From: Acidobacteriota bacterium
GTDB lineage: Bacteria; Acidobacteriota; Terriglobia; UBA7540
Reading direction: 5' to 3'
Assembly (NCBI GenBank): GCA_021789565.1
Contig: JAJYJL010000247.1
Location: 1 to 8,808, forward strand
Length of the DNA stretch: 8,808 nt
Below, in pieces: positions 5,273 through 8,808 of the stretch. How positions within the stretch are numbered: position 1 is the first letter of the stretch; each line of letters opens with the position of its first letter. The notes below the pieces were generated by a model. The model did no database searches. It saw only the letters and a list, made by a program, of their open reading frames with translations, and was not told the origin of the DNA. The position numbers and the translations under genes were made by a program.

Positions 5273-7534
5273 ATGGATCGTCGCAATTTTCTTAAATTAT
5301 CGGCGGTGGGCGGTGCGACGGCGGCGCTGGACGCATGTGGGAAGCCGGAGCATCAGCTCATCCGTTTTATTCCGGACGAAGAACTTATCCCGGGCGTTGC
5401 TCAATGGAAGCCCGGGGTCTGCACTCAATGCGCAGCCGGGTGCGGCCTCCAGGTGCGCGTGATGGAAGGCGAAGCGGAAGTGACCCGCCACGGGCAGTTG
5501 GGCCTGTTGAGCATGGGGTTAGCCAAGAAGCTGGAAGGCAACCCCGCGCATCCCGTCAATCACGGAAAGCTTTGCGCGTGGGGACAGGCTGGCTTGCAGG
5601 TGACTTACAATCCTGACCGCATTCGATTTCCGCTGCGCCGGTCCGGAGCACGGGGAACGGGCGAGTATCAGGAGATAAGCTGGGATGACGCTATCAAGGA
5701 ACTTGCCTCACATCTGCCGCAGTCGAAGACGCCGGGTAAGGCGTCGGTGGTAGCATTCCTCACCGAACCACTGCAGGACCATCGCGGTGTGCTGATTGAT
5801 CGGTTCCTCGACGCGATCGGCGCGGCGCCTGCCGTAAAATTCGAGTTCTTTGAGCAGACTGTTCTGCGCCGGGCAAACGAGTTGAGCTTTGGCCATTACC
5901 AGTTGCCGACTTTTGATCTGGGCAACTCAAACTATGTTGTTTCCCTGGGAACGGATTTCCTGGGAACGTGGAACTCACCCGTGTCGCAGAATCTGGGTTA
6001 TGGGACGATGCGTCAGGGGCGGCCCGGCCAGCGTGGCAAGTTTGTCCAAGTGGAACCGCGAATGTCGCAGACCGGCGCAAACGCAGACGAGTGGGTCTAC
6101 GCGAAACCCGGAACGGAAGGTCTGCTGGCACTCGGCTTTGCCCATGTCATCCTGAATGAGAAATTGCGGCCCGTACAGGCTGCCGGCCAGGCCGGAGCAC
6201 AGATCGAGGGCTGGTCAAAAGGGCTTCCAGATTATGCGCCTGAAGCGGTAGCCAAGCTGACGGGAGTTGAGGCGGCGCGGATTGAGCGCCTTGCCCGCGA
6301 AATGGCAGCGCATTCGCCGGCCGTGGTGCTGATTGGTGGCGCGCCGCTGGCGCAGACGAACGGTCTGGCCAACGCTCTGGCGGCGAACGCCCTCAACGCC
6401 CTGCTGGGGAGCGTCGAAAAGCCGGGAGGGCGCTTCTTTACTCCGCAGCCGCCCATGACAGGCCTTATTCCCGGCAAAGAAGGGGCCACCGTCAGCGCAC
6501 TTTGCGATGGCATCCTGAAGGGTTCTGCGCCGGTAGAAACGCTGCTGGTCTACAACGCTAATCCGGTTTTTGCCAGCCCGGCGGCGTGGAGAGTGCAGGA
6601 AGCGTTGGAGAAGGTTTCATTCATTGCGAGCTTTGGAAGTTTTGTCGATGAGACCAGCATCCTGGCGGACCTGATCCTGCCGGATAATTCCTATCTTGAA
6701 TCCTGGGTTGACAGCATTCCCGAATCGGGAACGACGCAGGCGGTTGCCAGCCTGGCGCCGCCGGCGATGAATCCTCTTCATCACACCCGGCAGATGCCGG
6801 ACGTTCTGCTGGCGGTTGCGCAACAACTGGGTGGCAGCGTCGCCAAGGCCCTGCCCTGGAAGACATATCAGGACATGCTGCAGGCGGCCTTTGATTCGCT
6901 TCGGAACCATCCGGGTTCGGTCTCAGCGAAAGACGCCGACGATTTCTGGAGCCAGGTGCAGGCCAATGGCGGTTGGTGGGGCGCCGGGTCATCCTCCGCA
7001 ACGCGGGTTGGGAAAGCATCGGCCCCAGCCAAACTCTTGGAGCCGCAATTTGACGGCGCCGCGCAGGAATACCCTTTTAATTTTCTGCCTTACGCTTCAT
7101 TGCAGTTCGGCGACGGGCGCCACGCCAACCTGCCCTGGATGCAGGAGATGCCGGACGCGATTTCGACAGCCATGTGGAGTGCCTGGATCGAGATCAATCC
7201 CCAGACGGCTGAGAAAATGGGTGTCAAACAGGGCGACCTGCTGGAAGTGACTTCCCAACACGGCAAACTGCAGGCTCCTGCCTTGATTGCGCCGGGAATT
7301 GCACCAGACGTGGTGGCCATGCCGGTGGGGCAGGGTCACGAGAATTATGGCCGTTACGCAAGCAACCGCGGGGTGAACCCCATCAAAATCCTTGCCGCGC
7401 AGACTGAAGCGGAAACGGGCACGCTGGCTTGGGCGTCCACACGAGTGAAAATTGCTCCGGTCGGAAAGCAAGGCAAGCTCATTTTGTTTGGCAGCGGGTT
7501 ACGCGAATGGCCGCGCGAGTATCGACGCCGGTAA
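5273..7534 (+). CDS. Tat-exported molybdopterin-oxidoreductase-fold protein; first half of a split ActB
   Basis: A 753-residue protein starting with a twin-arginine signal (RRNFLK, residues 3-8) that ends in LDAC (Cys22), a lipobox-like site. An N-terminal [4Fe-4S] motif follows: C50-x2-C53-x3-C57 and C101 in GKLCAWGQAG. The usual basic residue after the last cysteine (CxKG/CxRG) is Trp103. The central MopB body contains FGHYQLPTFDL and SLGTDFLGTWNSPV (224-237), wording typical of ActB-type proteins; I see no Cys, Sec or Ser in the normal molybdenum-ligand context, so catalytic Mo binding is doubtful. The C-terminal dinucleotide-binding-like domain is at about 637-705 (INPQTAEKMGVKQGDLLEV). 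In known ACIII, ActB is one long fusion with the Fe-S protein; here the Fe-S part is the next gene, 52 bp downstream. Start ATG 5273 has AAAGGGG three bases upstream. A true molybdoenzyme of the PsrA type remains possible. Confidence 0.8.
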   Translation: MDRRNFLKLSAVGGATAALDACGKPEHQLIRFIPDEELIPGVAQWKPGVCTQCAAGCGLQVRVMEGEAEVTRHGQLGLLSMGLAKKLEGNPAHPVNHGKLCAWGQAGLQVTYNPDRIRFPLRRSGARGTGEYQEISWDDAIKELASHLPQSKTPGKASVVAFLTEPLQDHRGVLIDRFLDAIGAAPAVKFEFFEQTVLRRANELSFGHYQLPTFDLGNSNYVVSLGTDFLGTWNSPVSQNLGYGTMRQGRPGQRGKFVQVEPRMSQTGANADEWVYAKPGTEGLLALGFAHVILNEKLRPVQAAGQAGAQIEGWSKGLPDYAPEAVAKLTGVEAARIERLAREMAAHSPAVVLIGGAPLAQTNGLANALAANALNALLGSVEKPGGRFFTPQPPMTGLIPGKEGATVSALCDGILKGSAPVETLLVYNANPVFASPAAWRVQEALEKVSFIASFGSFVDETSILADLILPDNSYLESWVDSIPESGTTQAVASLAPPAMNPLHHTRQMPDVLLAVAQQLGGSVAKALPWKTYQDMLQAAFDSLRNHPGSVSAKDADDFWSQVQANGGWWGAGSSSATRVGKASAPAKLLEPQFDGAAQEYPFNFLPYASLQFGDGRHANLPWMQEMPDAISTAMWSAWIEINPQTAEKMGVKQGDLLEVTSQHGKLQAPALIAPGIAPDVVAMPVGQGHENYGRYASNRGVNPIKILAAQTEAETGTLAWASTRVKIAPVGKQGKLILFGSGLREWPREYRRR

Positions 7535-7586
7535 CAAGCGACAGTTGATCTGATTTTAGCGAAAACACTGAAAGGTGAAAAGTTCT

Positions 7587-8294
7587 ATGGGACATCGATG
7601 GGGCATGGCGATCGACGAAGATCGGTGCACGGGATGCGAAGCCTGTGTGGCTGCGTGCCATGCTGAAAACAATATTGCGGTCGTGGGTGACGACCAGGCG
7701 GCGCGCGGACGTGCCATGCACTGGATCCGCGTGGAGCGGTACTACGAGGGCGACTTTCCTGACATCAGGGTGAAATACCGCCCCGTGTTTTGCCAGCAGT
7801 GCAGCGACGCACCGTGCGAGCCGGTCTGTCCCACTTACGCCAGCTACCAAAATGACGAAGGCCTGAATGCGCAGATCTACAATCGCTGCATCGGCACACG
7901 TTACTGCGGGAACGCCTGCCCATATCTGACCCGCTTCTTCAATTTTTACAATCCGGTATGGGACAAACCTCTTAATTTGCAGCTTAACCCCGATGTTTCT
8001 GAGCGCTCGGTGGGGATCATGGAGAAGTGCACGTTCTGCATCCAGCGCATCAAAGCAGCGGAAATCAAGGCACAGGCGGAGAAACGCCCTCTGAAGGACG
8101 GCGAGTTCAGCCCTGCCTGTGTTCAATCCTGTCCGACTGAGGCAATGGTGTTTGGCGATTTGAACGATCCTGAGAGCAAGGTTTCGCGACTCTCACGCTC
8201 AAGCCGTGGCACAACGCTTCTCGACGAACTGGGAACTCATCCGAAGGTGACTTATCTTAAACGCGATACCTGGCACAATGGACAAAACGCCTGA
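7587..8294 (+). CDS. Four-cluster ferredoxin-like subunit; Fe-S half of a split ActB
   Basis: A 235-residue electron-transfer protein of the DmsB/PsrB/ActB type, without its own signal peptide, so probably exported with the Tat partner. Cysteine groups: C14-x2-C17-x2-C20-x3-C24; C69-x2-C72-x4-C77-x3-C81; C101-x5-C107-x3-C111 in CIGTRYCGNACPY; C148-x2-C151; C178-x3-C182. That is 15 ligands: T104 stands where DmsB-like proteins have Cys (CIGCRYC), so one site should be [3Fe-4S] and three [4Fe-4S], as in ACIII. The residue pattern GTRYCxNxCPYxxRxFNF is characteristic of ActB C-terminal domains. ATG 7587 was preferred to the in-frame GTG at 7575, because AAAGGTG (7571-7577), which includes that GTG, is a good ribosome site nine bases before the ATG. 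The gene's last 17 bases overlap the ActC-like gene. Confidence 0.87.
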   Translation: MGHRWGMAIDEDRCTGCEACVAACHAENNIAVVGDDQAARGRAMHWIRVERYYEGDFPDIRVKYRPVFCQQCSDAPCEPVCPTYASYQNDEGLNAQIYNRCIGTRYCGNACPYLTRFFNFYNPVWDKPLNLQLNPDVSERSVGIMEKCTFCIQRIKAAEIKAQAEKRPLKDGEFSPACVQSCPTEAMVFGDLNDPESKVSRLSRSSRGTTLLDELGTHPKVTYLKRDTWHNGQNA

Positions 8295-8808
8295 ACAAAT
8301 CAACCAGGATTTACTCCGCCCTCTTTATCACGCCTCGTGGCGCTTCTATGCCGCTGCGGCGATCTTGAGCGCCCTCGTGTTGGCAGCTTTCTACGCCTGG
8401 GGCTATCAGATCTACAACGGCCTGGGAGTCTCGGGGCTGAACCGCCCGGTTTTCTGGGGCTTCTACATCACGGACTTCGTCTTCTGGATCGGTATCAGCC
8501 ACGCGGGCACGCTGATTTCCGCTATCCTGCGCGTTTCGAACGCTTCCTGGCGCAGGCCGGTGACGCGCTGCGCGGAAGCCATCACGGTCTTTGCGCTGTC
8601 GATTGCGGCCATGTTTCCCCTGATTCACCTGGGGCGGCCGTGGCTGTTTTTCTGGCTGATCCCTTATCCCAGCGAGCGCGGTATCTGGCCGCAATTCCGT
8701 TCGCCGTTGCTGTGGGATTTCTTCGCCATTAACACCTATCTGACCGGCAGCGTCATTTTCCTGGCGCTTCCGAGCTTTCCGGACTTTGCACTGATTCGCG
8801 ACCGGTCG
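8278..8808 (+). CDS. actC: NrfD/ActC-like quinol-interacting integral membrane subunit (cut by the right edge)
   Basis: From ATG 8278 the frame stays open to the window end (177 codons, no stop). Hydrophobic segments at about residues 23-46, 59-84, 99-118 and 146-164 are the first membrane helices of a protein that in this family has eight to ten. Diagnostic stretches are NRPVFWGFYITDF (55-67), GISHAGTLISAIL (72-84), HLGRPW (117-122) and RSPLLWDFFAINTYL (141-155), all typical of the ActC/PsrC-type NrfD fold. Such subunits bind quinol at the periplasmic face and pass electrons to the Fe-S subunit. ActC fits better than plain NrfD because of the pentaheme and MopB neighbours. The start overlaps the Fe-S gene by 17 bases, with no good Shine-Dalgarno, suggesting translational coupling. 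More act genes (D, E, F) would be expected beyond the edge. Confidence 0.85.
   Translation, partial: MDKTPEQINQDLLRPLYHASWRFYAAAAILSALVLAAFYAWGYQIYNGLGVSGLNRPVFWGFYITDFVFWIGISHAGTLISAILRVSNASWRRPVTRCAEAITVFALSIAAMFPLIHLGRPWLFFWLIPYPSERGIWPQFRSPLLWDFFAINTYLTGSVIFLALPSFPDFALIRDRS

Noticed and set aside
7479..8126. 215-codon minus-strand open frame
   Set aside because: Antisense to the Fe-S subunit, whose ordered cysteine motifs show the true frame.
1..8808. CRISPR array, tRNA or rRNA genes
   Set aside because: No regularly spaced repeats of CRISPR length, no tRNA cloverleaf and no rRNA-like sequence were noticed in a read-through of the window.

Overview
The window carries a respiratory electron-transfer gene cluster, all on the + strand, preceded by two paralogous GbsR/MarR-type regulators and by the start of a divergent lipoprotein gene. 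The DNA is moderately GC-rich by eye. Canonical Shine-Dalgarno sequences, Tat and lipoprotein signals, an outer-membrane beta-barrel protein and c-type cytochromes point to a Gram-negative bacterium. The gene mix (alternative complex III-like genes, a cupredoxin fused to a carboxypeptidase-regulatory-like domain, a CxxCH-barrel protein) is most reminiscent of Acidobacteriota, but that is a judgement from gene style, not from a search.

Layout. Positions 1-117 (- strand) hold the first 39 codons of a lipoprotein gene that runs off the left edge. Positions 118-455 are a divergent promoter region with a CRP-like dyad. Positions 456-977 and 1478-2002 encode two tandem paralogous wHTH regulators. 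The 500-bp gap between them has no gene, but ends in two more CRP-like dyads 22 bp apart and an A/T-rich palindrome. Positions 2124-3482 encode a monoheme cytochrome/outer-membrane barrel protein of Cyc2-like architecture. Positions 3610-4347 encode a secreted cupredoxin. Positions 4348-4601 are non-coding, with a terminator-like hairpin and extensive potential RNA structure. From 4602 a four-gene operon follows: a pentaheme lipoprotein cytochrome (ActA-like), a Tat-exported molybdopterin-oxidoreductase-fold protein (first half of ActB), a four-cluster Fe-S protein (second half of ActB) and an NrfD/ActC quinol-interacting membrane protein cut by the right edge.

How they may work together (inference). 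The ActC/Fe-S/MopB/pentaheme set forms a complex-iron-sulfur-molybdoenzyme-type module resembling alternative complex III, exchanging electrons between the membrane quinone pool and periplasmic carriers. The cupredoxin is a plausible soluble periplasmic carrier, and the single-heme barrel a plausible outer-membrane electron port. Together they could form a quinone-to-cell-surface route, running outward (extracellular respiration) or inward (oxidation of an external donor such as Fe(II)). The tandem regulators, sharing a GTGA-N6-TCAC motif in their upstream regions, are the obvious local control candidates.

Most notable: ActB is split into two genes; its MopB half keeps an N-terminal [4Fe-4S] motif while lacking an evident molybdenum ligand; the Fe-S half has 15 cluster cysteines, with Thr replacing one; and the 254-bp leader of the ACIII-like operon is highly structured and has short similarities to c-di-GMP-I (GEMM) riboswitches.
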